Counted from the stretch's first letter, positions 25,618 to 34,431 are shown. The stretch is DNA of 34,624 nt from Teretinema sp964641135 (GCA_964641135.1 CAZXJV010000021.1:1-34624); one strand, 5' to 3'. The notes: generated by a model not told the origin, from the sequence alone. Program-made: numbers and translations.

Positions 25618-26402
25618 TGGGTTTATTTGACAAAAAAAAAGGTACAAAATCCTCCCTGAATGACCAACGCGATGAGCCTATACCTGATGAGGCATTAAAT
25701 GACGAAAAACGGGATATGATTCGGGGAATCGTTGATCTTTCTGATACCTCTGTCAAAGAGGTTATGATTCCCAGAATTGATGTCGATTTTTTGTCCATTG
25801 AAATTGAAGATGCAGAAATGCTGGAAAAAGTTGCCGAGTCGGGCCATTCCCGGTTTCCGGTTTATAAAGAGTCAATCGACAATGTGGTAGGCGTTCTGTA
25901 TGTAAAAGATCTGATCAGATTGCTGGCCCGAAAAGAAGCTATCGATCTTGAAAAGATCGTCCGAAAGCCGTTTTTCGTTCCTGAATCAAAACGGATAGAT
26001 TCTTTATTGCGTGAATTCAAGCGCCGGCATGTTCATATAGCTATCGCGATAGACGAATACGGCGGCGTATCAGGAATTGTCTGCATGGAAGATATTATCG
26101 AAGAAATTGTCGGTGATATCCAGGATGAATTTGATAATGAGCGTGAAGATATTCTTCCTATCGGGGACGGTGTCTGGCTGTGTGATGCCAGGGTCAGTCT
26201 TGATGATCTGAATGATGTTTTCGGGGGCGAGATTCCCGATGACGAGTTTGAAACCCTGGGCGGTTTTGTTTTTGATCTTTTTGGCAAGATTCCTGTCAAG
26301 TATGAAAAGGTCAGCTGGAAACAGTTTGATTTTATTGTTCAGGATATGGACGGTCACAGGATCAATACCGTAAAGATCGTGACACGAAAGGAAGGGGAGT
26401 GA
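25617..26402 (+). CDS. tlyC: CBS-domain protein of the CorC/TlyC (hemolysin C) family
   Basis: The 261-residue soluble protein has paired CBS domains (about 48-165; KEVMIPRIDVDFLSIE, HSRFPVYKESIDNVVGVLYVKDLI, IAIAIDEYGGVSGIVCMEDIIEEIVGDIQDE) and a C-terminal CorC_HlyC/transporter-associated domain (about 180-258; DDEFETLGGFVFDLFGKIPVKYE). It lacks the DUF21 membrane domain, so it matches short CorC/TlyC forms linked to magnesium and cobalt efflux; hemolysin is a historical label. TAATG junction with ybeY (25615-25619) indicates coupling. Confidence 0.9.
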   Translation: MGLFDKKKGTKSSLNDQRDEPIPDEALNDEKRDMIRGIVDLSDTSVKEVMIPRIDVDFLSIEIEDAEMLEKVAESGHSRFPVYKESIDNVVGVLYVKDLIRLLARKEAIDLEKIVRKPFFVPESKRIDSLLREFKRRHVHIAIAIDEYGGVSGIVCMEDIIEEIVGDIQDEFDNEREDILPIGDGVWLCDARVSLDDLNDVFGGEIPDDEFETLGGFVFDLFGKIPVKYEKVSWKQFDFIVQDMDGHRINTVKIVTRKEGE

Positions 26403-26407
26403 CAGCA

Positions 26408-28384
26408 ATGAAGCGGCGTTTACGTGCGGCAATCTGTATTCTGACATTGTCGTGTTCCGCCGTCTTTGCCGATCCGGTCCGTTTTTTCGAGGCCGGTCGC
26501 GCTTTGCAAAGAGCAGGCAACTGGTATAGCGCAATTGAAAGTTATCAGGAATCCCTGCGGTTAAACCCCAATTATGCTCCTGTGTATCAATCCCTGGCTG
26601 AATGTTTTTGGGCTTTGTCTGAATACGATCAGGCCCTCGAGTATGTCAGGCGAGCCCGGGGTTTCCGCCGAACCGATCCTGAATTAATGAATCTTGAAGG
26701 CCGGATCTTGATCGCTCTGGGCCGCCTTGATGATGCACAGGCCCTGTTCAATGCTGTTCTTGTTTCCTGGCCGAATGATATCAGTGCCCGTTTCGGCTCT
26801 GCAGAAATAGATGTCGCAGCCGGGCGCGTTACACAGGCATCTGGACGGTATCAGGAAGCGCTGACACGGGAACCGGAAAACCGCAGAGCCCTGCTGTCTC
26901 TCGCTGTTGTAAGCAGGGAACTGGGAAATACAGCAGCAGCACGCGATTATATACAGCGGGCCCTTCGTTTCCACGGTGATGATCCGCAGGTGTTTTATTT
27001 TGCTGCCTGGCTTTCAGTTCAGGATGGTGCCTGGAACGAAGCTGAAGGAAGACTGCGGTCGGCTTTGCGTTTGAATCCGGATTATGATGCAGCCCGTGAG
27101 TTGCTTTCAACCGTTTTATACCGTACCGGACGCTATACAGAAGTACTGGAAATGTCGGATAACCGGATTGGCGGGGAGAGGAATCGCCGGTCGGCATGGT
27201 ATATGCGTACACTTGCTCTTGACCGGCTGGGAAGACATGATGAAGCCCTGGCCTCAGCTCGTACGGGTTTACAGATAGATCCGAATGACGAGGTTTTCCG
27301 CGCCTATGCTGAACGCATCATCCTTGACAAACTTTCACTGGAGGACAGCCGCCGGCCTGCCTGGGCAGCCTGGCACAGCGATAAAGCACGTTCCTTTGAA
27401 GGTGCCAATCTGTCCGATCAGGCAGTACAGTCCTGGCGCCGTTCATTGAAGATCAATCCATACGGAACCCCCGAAAGACTCGCGTATGCAAATCTTTTGC
27501 TTGCCCGCGGCTATCCATCACGATATCTTGAACAGCTTAAATTTATACAGTCCCTGGGTAAGGGTACTGTTCAGATTAACGATGCTGTTGAAGCCTGGCA
27601 AAAATTGTTGATGTCCAGTCTTCAGAACCGCTGGAAGATTGATCCGTTATTTTTGAACAAGGCACATCTCTCTGTCGGTTTTTATTATCAGGAAGATCCC
27701 GGAAACAGTATGCATCCAGAGTCGGAACGTATCACTACAGTTCTGTTGGCTGAAACCTTGTCATGGAATGCGCGATTTTCAGTTCGAGCCCAGGAGCTGC
27801 CGGTATCCAGTTACTCTGAAGCATTCCGTGCATCACGTCAGGCCGGCGAACAATGGTTTGTTTTGGTCAGATTCCGGGAGAATGAACGGGATGTAGAAAT
27901 ACGCATGGATCTGTATCTTTCTGCTACCGGATCTAAAGTTGACAGTTTTACCGTATTCCGCACCGGTAATGACCGCTATGCCAATGCCCTGCGCCGTTCA
28001 GCCCAGATTGTTTCTTCAGCATTACCCCTTCGGGGAACCATTTTGTCACGCTTTCAGCAGGATGCCTTGATTGATCTGGGAAAAAGCGATGCAATAACGG
28101 CTGGCATGGTATTTGATATCGTTCCCGGATCTGCAATTACCGTTGGAGGCAATGGCTTGAGCTGGGAATATCGCAGTGAGGCTGTCCTTGGAACGCTGAC
28201 GGTAAAAGAAACCGATGAAGATACCTCGTTGGCAACGATAGCACGAAGCGGCTTTTTTGACAGAATCAACCCCGGTGATGCAGTAATACCGCGTATCGAA
28301 AAAGATACGCGTCCTGATCCCGCACGTGTTGAACCCCAAAACCCGCCGCCGGCACTTTTGGGTTTGTTGCGCCGTATGAATTGA
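26408..28384 (+). CDS. Exported tetratricopeptide-repeat protein
   Basis: The protein of about 658 residues has a signal peptide (MKRRLRAAICILTLSCSAVFA, cleavage near 21) and at least six TPR units over about 22-335 (ALQRAGNWYSAIESYQESLRLNPNYAPVY and similar). The C-terminal half (about 340-658) is not a known fold to me; it contains beta-rich segments and a Pro-rich end. I chose ATG 26408 because GGGGAG (26394-26399) is eight bases ahead; a GTG at 26399 overlapping the tlyC stop also keeps the frame open. Likely periplasmic scaffold or envelope assembly. Last gene of the phoH operon. Confidence 0.8.
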   Translation: MKRRLRAAICILTLSCSAVFADPVRFFEAGRALQRAGNWYSAIESYQESLRLNPNYAPVYQSLAECFWALSEYDQALEYVRRARGFRRTDPELMNLEGRILIALGRLDDAQALFNAVLVSWPNDISARFGSAEIDVAAGRVTQASGRYQEALTREPENRRALLSLAVVSRELGNTAAARDYIQRALRFHGDDPQVFYFAAWLSVQDGAWNEAEGRLRSALRLNPDYDAARELLSTVLYRTGRYTEVLEMSDNRIGGERNRRSAWYMRTLALDRLGRHDEALASARTGLQIDPNDEVFRAYAERIILDKLSLEDSRRPAWAAWHSDKARSFEGANLSDQAVQSWRRSLKINPYGTPERLAYANLLLARGYPSRYLEQLKFIQSLGKGTVQINDAVEAWQKLLMSSLQNRWKIDPLFLNKAHLSVGFYYQEDPGNSMHPESERITTVLLAETLSWNARFSVRAQELPVSSYSEAFRASRQAGEQWFVLVRFRENERDVEIRMDLYLSATGSKVDSFTVFRTGNDRYANALRRSAQIVSSALPLRGTILSRFQQDALIDLGKSDAITAGMVFDIVPGSAITVGGNGLSWEYRSEAVLGTLTVKETDEDTSLATIARSGFFDRINPGDAVIPRIEKDTRPDPARVEPQNPPPALLGLLRRMN

Positions 28385-28385
28385 T

Positions 28386-29591
28386 TTATGAACCTGAAAT
28401 CATTCTTCTCAGCAGATATTGTATCCAGTCGCGCGACTGTGCATAGTATTCATCCTGCGCAAGAAGAAATTCCTGCATTGCTTCGCGATACCTGCCGGTA
28501 AAGCTGTAGGCCTGTCCCAGATAAAAGTGTGCCCGCGCCGTTGTTCTTGGTGTGCGTCGTATAGCCAAAAAACGTTTAAGGGCTGTTATGGATTCATCCC
28601 ATTTTTTCTGCCTGAATGTTTCGGCCAGCACCTGCCTGAGTGCGAATTCTTCGCCCCCGGACTCGGAGTTTACATCGGAAAGGAAGATATAAGGCTCCCG
28701 CTCCACTGGCAGGCGCACTGGTCGTTCCAGTGCTGCTGCCCGAATGATAGCTTCTGTTTCAGGTGAAAATCGTACGGGGCCGTGATGAAAGTCCCGTCCG
28801 GGATTTAATAGAGGCAGTGGAATAGGCCTGATTGCAGGCATAAATCCTTTGTATTCACCTGCGTAGCTGGCAGATATTTCTACAGGGAATGAGTTGGTGT
28901 TGGTACCGTTTTGAAACCGTACTGTTCCGGTTCTCAGGGTATCTTCATCAATCAGGGCGTAATAATACGGCACACCGGGAACTGGATAATCTACATGGGG
29001 TGTGCCGTTATCCGTGAAAGATGACACCACTATGGCTGTCAGCAGGCTGTCCATTCCGCTGAAGGGGGTAGTGGAGCGGTAGAGTACAAGGTTTCTTCCC
29101 CGCTCGCTTGCTTCCCAGGTTAAAATTACTGCATCTTCCCGGGTAATAGCGTCAAAACGCGCGAAACGCAGGGGTTCCCGTGTTAACGGGCGTTTATCGG
29201 CACGTACAGGAAGAATAAGGGCATTGGAGAACGGTAAAAAGAAACTGTATTCGAATCCGTTTGATTCCCGTGTAGCGACAGCAAAAAAATAGTCGCGATC
29301 ATCCGGGAGGCTGCCGGTCCAGCTGCCTTCAGTAACCGGAATGACGGCAAGTTCCGTGGCGTTGGACCTGTTTGCAATGGTTATGGGCTCTGATGCCCGG
29401 AGGATAACATAATTGCCCTGTACCGAGGGAGCAGGCAGCCATGACAGTGTAACAGAGTCTTCACTCACTTCGGCAGTTAAAGACTGAACCACTGGTGGCG
29501 GTGGAACAGAGCGGTCTTCCATGAACTGTGTCGTCTGGGACACAAGGGGCAGTACTAAGAAACCGATCAGCAGGCCAATACCCTTTTTCAT
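28386..29591 (-). CDS. Exported protein with fibronectin type III-like domains and TPR-like C-terminus
   Basis: The only clear reverse-strand gene. The 401-residue protein has a signal peptide (MKKGIGLLIGFLVLPLVS), two fibronectin type III-like units (about 35-125 with SEDSVTLSWLPAP, and about 143-235 with TREDAVILTWEASE and PYYYALID) and a C-terminal helical part (about 325-401) with one clear TPR-like unit (ARAHFYLGQAYSFTGRYREAMQEFLLAQ). An AAGGAG ribosome-binding site precedes the ATG on the reverse strand at about 29599-29605. It converges on the forward TPR gene with one base between the two stop codons. Function unknown; a surface or periplasmic scaffold is plausible. Confidence 0.8.
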   Translation of the reverse strand: MKKGIGLLIGFLVLPLVSQTTQFMEDRSVPPPPVVQSLTAEVSEDSVTLSWLPAPSVQGNYVILRASEPITIANRSNATELAVIPVTEGSWTGSLPDDRDYFFAVATRESNGFEYSFFLPFSNALILPVRADKRPLTREPLRFARFDAITREDAVILTWEASERGRNLVLYRSTTPFSGMDSLLTAIVVSSFTDNGTPHVDYPVPGVPYYYALIDEDTLRTGTVRFQNGTNTNSFPVEISASYAGEYKGFMPAIRPIPLPLLNPGRDFHHGPVRFSPETEAIIRAAALERPVRLPVEREPYIFLSDVNSESGGEEFALRQVLAETFRQKKWDESITALKRFLAIRRTPRTTARAHFYLGQAYSFTGRYREAMQEFLLAQDEYYAQSRDWIQYLLRRMISGS

Positions 29592-29632
29592 CAGAAAACT
29601 CCTTCATTTTATTCTCGCAGTTAATTGATGAT

Positions 29633-29661
29633 TTGACAAGATAATTTCTTTGCCGTATTGT
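29633..29661 (+). promoter_or_regulatory. Promoter of the cas2-like/prfB/ftsY chain, probable leaderless start
   Basis: Consensus TTGACA (29633-29638), a 17-bp spacer and TATTGT (29656-29661), five bases before ATG 29667. It lies in the short divergent region shared with the reverse fibronectin/TPR gene. Confidence 0.65.
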
Positions 29662-29666
29662 AGGAT

Positions 29667-29960
29667 ATGTTTGTTTCAGTAGTTCTTGATCCGGGCGGGG
29701 AAGAATCCGCCAGACAACTGGCAGAGGTTTTGATCAACTTCGGATTCGAAAAGGTCCAGCGTGCCTGTTGGGAATCCGCCTCAATAACAGACGCCCTTCT
29801 GGCTAAACTTAAACTCGAAATCGACAAGGTTACCGATTACTATGATTCGGTACGGATGTATCAGTTTCCTGTTGAGGGATTATTGGCCGTAACCGTACTT
29901 TCCAAAAAAAAATGGCGGCGTGTTGTTGTTCGTCCGCCTGTTAAAGGGAGAAATATATGA
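29667..29960 (+). CDS. Orphan Cas2-like small protein, translationally coupled to prfB
   Basis: The 97-residue protein begins MFVSVVLDPGGEES and continues GFEKVQRACWESAS and YYDSVRMYQFPVEG. This pattern matches the Cas2/VapD ferredoxin-like layout: strand 1 ending in Asp (residue 8, the position of the Cas2 catalytic Asp), then a VQ-x-S-x-F/W-E strand 2 and a D-S-V-R-I/M-Y strand 4. The C-terminus is basic (KKKWRRVVVRPPVKGR). I infer a Cas2-fold protein; nuclease activity or an adaptation role is unproved, and no cas1 or repeat array is in the window. Its stop overlaps the prfB ATG (29957-29960). ATG 29667 has only a poor AGG two bases upstream. Confidence 0.65.
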   Translation: MFVSVVLDPGGEESARQLAEVLINFGFEKVQRACWESASITDALLAKLKLEIDKVTDYYDSVRMYQFPVEGLLAVTVLSKKKWRRVVVRPPVKGRNI

Positions 29961-31088
29961 TTCTTGATGATTTTAAAGCCCCGATCGGCGAATTAAAGGA
30001 CACTGTGTCCGAGATTTGGGGGCGTCTTTGACCCGGATGCAATTCGCTCACGGATAGAAGACAAGGAAGCCCTGACCGGCGATCCGGATTTCTGGACCGA
30101 TCAGAAACGTGCAGAAAAAATAATGGGTGAAATCAAGGCCCTGCGCAACAAGATTGAACCCTGGCAGCAGTTAAAAATGCGTATTGATGATCTTGAGGCT
30201 CTGTATGAACTCGCTGAAGAGACAGGCGACGACAGCTTGCTTGAAGAAATTACCGCATCTCTGGACGTTGCGCAGACACAGCTCGAGAAGCTCAATGTTC
30301 TTAATATGCTTTCGGATGAAGTCGATATAAATGATGCCTTTTTGTCCATTCATGCCGGGGCTGGCGGTACAGAAGCCTGTGACTGGGCTCAGATGCTCAC
30401 CCGGATGTATGTACGATGGGCTGAACGACGCGGCTACAAGGTTGAAACCCTTGATATGCTGGAAGCAGACGGCGGTATAAAAAGCGTTACCATGCGCATC
30501 AATGGTGAATATGCCTTCGGTTATCTGAAGAGTGAATCCGGCGTACACAGACTGGTACGAATCAGTCCCTTTGATGCAAACGCCCGCCGTCATACCTCGT
30601 TTACTTCTGTACATGCCTTTCCTGTTCTGGATGACACTATAGAGGTTGATATACGGCCTGAAGATTTGCGGGTTGATACATACCGCTCCGGCGGAGCCGG
30701 TGGGCAGCATGTCAACAAAACTGACTCGGCTGTCCGTTTTACCCACTTGCCGACCGGAATCGTTGTAGCGTGTCAAAGTGAACGCAGTCAGCAGATGAAC
30801 CGTGCCCTGGCTATGAGCGTCCTGAAAGCACGCTTGTATGAATATTACAGGGAAAAGCAGGATCAGGAGAACCAGAAATTTTCTGCGGAAAAAAAAGAGA
30901 TCTCCTGGGGTAACCAGATTCGGTCCTATGTATTTCAACCGTACACAATGGTTAAGGATCACCGAACCAAATGCGAAACAGGAAATATTCAGGCCGTAAT
31001 GGATGGAGATATTGACCGCTTTATGGAATCATGGCTTTCCGCGTGTTCAAACGGGTTTGCCATGGAAGAGGATGACGGAGATTTATGA
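29957..31088 (+). CDS. prfB: Peptide chain release factor 2, with programmed +1 frameshift
   Basis: RF2 releases the nascent chain at UGA and UAA. Frame one starts at ATG 29957 (MILDDFKAPIGELKDTVSEIWGRL, 24 codons) and meets TGA at 30029-30031. After a +1 shift at CTT TGA C the frame continues from GAC 30030 to 31088, giving about 376 residues. The GGQ catalytic motif is in SGGAGGQHVNKTDSAV (about 250) and the stop-codon-reading tripeptide is SPF in RISPFDANARR, which identifies RF2 rather than RF1. The ATG overlaps the upstream cas2-like stop and the TGA at the end overlaps the next gene. Confidence 0.95.
30018..30031 (+). promoter_or_regulatory. RF2 programmed +1 frameshift site
   Basis: The internal Shine-Dalgarno-like GGGGG (30018-30022), three spacer bases and CTT TGA C match the E. 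coli prfB arrangement, including spacing. It provides autoregulation: low RF2 favours the shift past UGA. Confidence 0.95.
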
Positions 31089-31432
31089 TCGCTGTACTGT
31101 GTACTTCACCACATCTGGCAGATTACCTTGCATCAATTGCTCCGGGAGGATCGGGGCAATTGATGCGTTTGTCCTGTCCTTCAGGTGACTGTACTGCAGT
31201 TGCACAAGACTTGAATCGCAACGACATTACAATTCTTTTTTTTGAACCCTCGCTTCTGAAAGATCCCGCGACCTGCCGCCGGCTTGCCCCTTCGACCCGT
31301 CTGGTGGTTTTGTACGGTCCCGGTGAAGAATCTCTTGCCCGCTCAGCCTTGACAGCAGGAGCGGCAGCTGTATTGGAGAAACCTGTCAGTACAGATTCTG
31401 TCTACGGGGTATACCGTCTTGTATGTTCCTGA
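31085..31432 (+). CDS. Degenerate receiver (pseudo-REC) domain protein
   Basis: The 115-residue single-domain protein has the alternating strand/helix plan of CheY-like receivers. The late part ARSALTAGAAAVLEKPVSTDSVYGVYRLV carries the conserved Lys-Pro (Lys about 99). The phosphoacceptor position holds Glu54 in ILFFEPS instead of Asp, and strand 1 (IAVLCTSP) lacks the acidic metal-binding pair. It therefore probably cannot be phosphorylated normally and may be locked or used as a binding module. It overlaps prfB by four bases and the following PEGA gene by 14. Alternative: a related flavodoxin-like fold. Confidence 0.6.
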   Translation: MIAVLCTSPHLADYLASIAPGGSGQLMRLSCPSGDCTAVAQDLNRNDITILFFEPSLLKDPATCRRLAPSTRLVVLYGPGEESLARSALTAGAAAVLEKPVSTDSVYGVYRLVCS

Positions 31433-32897
31433 TAAAACTCGGGTCCTGTTCCTCGCTGTTCTGGTGAGCCTGTTCGGGTCATTTAACATACTCAATGCAT
31501 CCGCAGCAGGTTCTGTTTCTCCTGCAGGCGAAGCCTGGGTATTGGCAGCTACCGCCTTTTCAGGCGATTCACAGCCGGCTGTACATGATCCGTTGCTGAC
31601 TACCATACCCTGTCTGATTACCGACAAAATCAGCTCTTTTTCTGAACGTTTTGTATCCACCGGCGAACGAACCCTGCTTGAATCCCGGCTATTATCTGAA
31701 CGATACCAAAAATTGATGGATGAGCGGCGTGCATTGTGGCGGCAGCGTGACGAGATTATATTTCAGCCTTCCTCGGCGTTGACCCGCGCCTGGAATATAC
31801 GATCAAAGGAGCGGGATATCAAAAAAAAAGACCGTGAGCTGCAGGAAGTCACTGAGGAATTGTCACGAATCGGTGACCGTATTGCCTCTCAAGGTCCGGT
31901 GCGCTCGCCTGTCCGGTTGTGGAAATCAGCCCAGGAACTTCTTGTTATTAAACCCGAAGATAATCCTGTTGCACTTATGCATAAAGAAGGTATATCAGCT
32001 CTGTTAACCGGAACGGTAACAGATATTTCCGGTTATCTGTTTGTTACTGTACGGCTTGAATCTGCGACACCCGGTCTTGAGGTGCAGGAGATCAGTGCAG
32101 CCGGTTCCTGGGATACACTTGACTCTCTGATCAACGTTCTTGCGGTTCGTTTGATGCCCTTTGTTATCAACATGCCGGCTGCAAGTGTAGAATTTGTTCC
32201 TCTGCATGCAGGAACAGTTCTGTATCTGAATGATGAGCCTGTATATGATAACCGTCTTATTTCAGGCATTCCGGCGGGAGTTCACCGTTTTACGGTTATA
32301 ACCCCCGGTTATGAACGCCTTGATTTGACCGCAGAGCTTTCAGGCGGAGTACGATACCGTCTTGCCGCAGATCCGGAAGCTGTCCCGACTGCGTCGGTTT
32401 CCGTTCATACCCGTACCCCCGGATTAGTGCTGTATTATCGTGCTCTTGAAGCAGGAACAACGCCGGTTGCTGTCAGGTTGCCCCTTTATAAAGACATAGT
32501 AGAAGTTGTTTCACCAACCGGACCCACGTTCGCAATTATAGATCCTGAAAGCGGGGCAAAGGTAATAATACAGGATAATATTTTTCCGACAGCTGAACGG
32601 CTGGAGAAACAGCGGCGTATGGTATACAATTCCCTGGCAGCGTTCTATATATCCCTTCCTGTTTCGATGCTAACCTACGGTTTTTCGATGAACAAAACCG
32701 ATGCATGGAATGCCGGAAGGTTGGAACAAACCGACCGGATGTACCGTGAAATTCAGGCCTGGAATACCGCCAGTATTGCTACACAGGCCGTAAGTATCGG
32801 TTTTGCCGTAAATCTGCTGATTCAGGTCGGACGGTACCTGTATGCAGCTGAACAAGTTGTACCCCGTACCGCAGTACCTTATGGAGATGAACATTAA
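31419..32897 (+). CDS. Exported PEGA-domain protein with coiled coil
   Basis: The 492-residue protein starts at TTG 31419 (GGGG at 31406-31409 is nine bases ahead) and has a signal-like hydrophobic segment (VLFLAVLVSLFGSFNIL, about 9-25). A charged helical region follows (about 85-150, e.g. SKERDIKKKDRELQEVTEELSRIGDRI) that may form a coiled coil. A PEGA-like domain is about 255-320 (SVEFVPLHAGTVLYLNDEPV, IPAGVHRFTVITPGYERLDL), and a C-terminal region contains two hydrophobic helices (about 408-420 and 450-470). Function unknown; PEGA domains typically occur on envelope proteins. It shares a TAATG junction with ftsY. Confidence 0.7.
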   Translation: MYVPDKTRVLFLAVLVSLFGSFNILNASAAGSVSPAGEAWVLAATAFSGDSQPAVHDPLLTTIPCLITDKISSFSERFVSTGERTLLESRLLSERYQKLMDERRALWRQRDEIIFQPSSALTRAWNIRSKERDIKKKDRELQEVTEELSRIGDRIASQGPVRSPVRLWKSAQELLVIKPEDNPVALMHKEGISALLTGTVTDISGYLFVTVRLESATPGLEVQEISAAGSWDTLDSLINVLAVRLMPFVINMPAASVEFVPLHAGTVLYLNDEPVYDNRLISGIPAGVHRFTVITPGYERLDLTAELSGGVRYRLAADPEAVPTASVSVHTRTPGLVLYYRALEAGTTPVAVRLPLYKDIVEVVSPTGPTFAIIDPESGAKVIIQDNIFPTAERLEKQRRMVYNSLAAFYISLPVSMLTYGFSMNKTDAWNAGRLEQTDRMYREIQAWNTASIATQAVSIGFAVNLLIQVGRYLYAAEQVVPRTAVPYGDEH

Positions 32898-33772
32898 TGG
32901 CCGGACTATCATTTACCCAGAACCTGAAAAAACTGTTCACCCGTAAAGATTCTCCCGATGAATCTTTTTTTGAAGACCTTGCCGACAATTTGATTGAAGG
33001 AGATCTTGGTCCCAAAATCGCCTTTGAAATTGCTGAACAGCTTGAAAAAATCTGCCGTCAACAACGATTGACAGATCACGGTGCAATTCGCGAGCAACTG
33101 GCAGCGATATTAACTTCCTGCGTGAAAACAGTATCTGTAGTGCCCGAGACCGGGAAAACCTCGGTGTATCTGGTATTGGGCGTTAACGGAGTTGGAAAAA
33201 CAACAACGGTAGCAAAGATGGCTCACTGGTACAAGGCAAAGACTTCTGAGCCTTTGATTATTGCAGCTGCAGATACATTTCGTGCAGCAGCCATTGAGCA
33301 GTTAGCTGAACACGGTAAACGACTGGGAATACGTGTGGTTGCGCATCAGCACGGATCCGATCCCGGTGCAGTTGTATATGATGCGGCCGAAGCGGTCCGT
33401 TCGGCAGGCGGGGGCCTTGTTCTGGCCGATACAGCGGGTCGTCTTCATAACAAGGACAACCTGGTTCGCGAGCTTCAGAAGATTGACCGGATAGCCTGTG
33501 AACGGGCTGACCAGGGATGCTACAAGAAATTTCTTGTAATCGATGCAACTACGGGACAAAACGGATTACGCCAGGCAGAGGTTTTTCATGAAGCAGTCGG
33601 AGTCGATGCAGTAATTTTGACAAAGTATGATTCAACAGCCCGCGGGGGCATAGCAGTAACTGCAGGAAAAGAGCTCGGCCTGCCGGTTGCTTTTATAGGC
33701 AGCGGAGAAACCTGTTCTGATTTTTCAGTTTTTTCGGCCGATTCCTATATCAGTGATTTTTTGGGGCAATGA
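32897..33772 (+). CDS. ftsY: Signal recognition particle receptor FtsY (NG domain only)
   Basis: FtsY is the membrane-associated GTPase that docks SRP-ribosome complexes. The 291-residue protein has the N domain (1-90), then G1 GVNGVGKTTTVAKMAHWYK (about 95-113), AAADTFRAAAIEQL, G3 DTAGRLHN, the G4 motif TKYD in TKYDSTARGG and PVAFIGSGE. It lacks the acidic A domain found in E. coli, like other short FtsY forms. The closing motif is TKYDSTARGG rather than the usual TKLDGTAKGG. Ffh is not in the window; GVNGVGKT and the N-terminal sequence favour FtsY. The ATG uses the last base of the upstream stop. Confidence 0.93.
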   Translation: MAGLSFTQNLKKLFTRKDSPDESFFEDLADNLIEGDLGPKIAFEIAEQLEKICRQQRLTDHGAIREQLAAILTSCVKTVSVVPETGKTSVYLVLGVNGVGKTTTVAKMAHWYKAKTSEPLIIAAADTFRAAAIEQLAEHGKRLGIRVVAHQHGSDPGAVVYDAAEAVRSAGGGLVLADTAGRLHNKDNLVRELQKIDRIACERADQGCYKKFLVIDATTGQNGLRQAEVFHEAVGVDAVILTKYDSTARGGIAVTAGKELGLPVAFIGSGETCSDFSVFSADSYISDFLGQ

Positions 33773-34431
33773 TGAAATCCGGGAGCATTCTGTTTCTTCT
33801 TCTGTTTTGCTTCACTGCTTTTCTGTTTTGCAATGATACTGCCTCCGGGCCGGAAACAGATCAATACCGCTACGACAGTTCCGGCAGAGTTCGCAGCTGG
33901 GGAAACGTACGATTGGGGCCTGAAGGTTTTACCGATGTACAGGACGGCAGATGGATCATGCAGCGGTTTGATCCAAAAGGACGCCCCCGGCAGCGAATTG
34001 TCTGGGTTGACAGTGCACTTTCAGAACAGAGTGAATGGAAATGGAATTCTGACGGGTATATTGTTACCACCCTTTTTGCAGATGGGGTAAAAGAGGTTGT
34101 ATCATATACAAACGGGGGTCAGGAACTGTCTTTTTATAAAACAGACGCGGTCGGAAAACTGATGTTTGAGCGTTTTATTGACTATAACGGGCGTGGCGAT
34201 GCAGTTGAAATTCGCGAACGTACACCAACACAGACCCGATTGCAAAAAAATGAATATTCAGATGATAACCTTTTAAAATATACCTTGATTGAAACTAATG
34301 GCATGCCGGCATTGGAACGGCATTATACAGGCGAACAGAACTGGCAGGAAACAGTGTATCACCGCGGTAGACCTGTGCTGCGTGTTCAGTATCGGGATTC
34401 AGTACGTATCAGTGAAAGGGAGATAAGATGA
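33769..34431 (+). CDS. Putative lipoprotein with YD-type repeats
   Basis: The 220-residue protein has a hydrophobic leader ending FLFCND, giving a probable lipidated Cys at about 21. The mature part consists of short strands with YD/RHS-like repeats (YRYDSSGRVRSWGNV, FDPKGRPRQRIVWVD, YNGRGDAVEIRERTP). I do not recognise a family. ATG 33769 overlaps the ftsY stop; a second ATG follows at 33772. The 3' end overlaps the LolC/E-type gene by four bases, and adjacency to a lipoprotein-export permease fits a lipoprotein. Confidence 0.7.
   Translation: MMKSGSILFLLLFCFTAFLFCNDTASGPETDQYRYDSSGRVRSWGNVRLGPEGFTDVQDGRWIMQRFDPKGRPRQRIVWVDSALSEQSEWKWNSDGYIVTTLFADGVKEVVSYTNGGQELSFYKTDAVGKLMFERFIDYNGRGDAVEIRERTPTQTRLQKNEYSDDNLLKYTLIETNGMPALERHYTGEQNWQETVYHRGRPVLRVQYRDSVRISEREIR

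Noticed and set aside
28380..28390. Bidirectional terminator between the convergent genes
   Set aside because: Only one base separates the stop codons and no hairpin with a T run is seen.
29667..29960. CRISPR-Cas locus suggested by the Cas2-like protein
   Set aside because: No repeat array, cas1 or effector gene is visible anywhere in the window.
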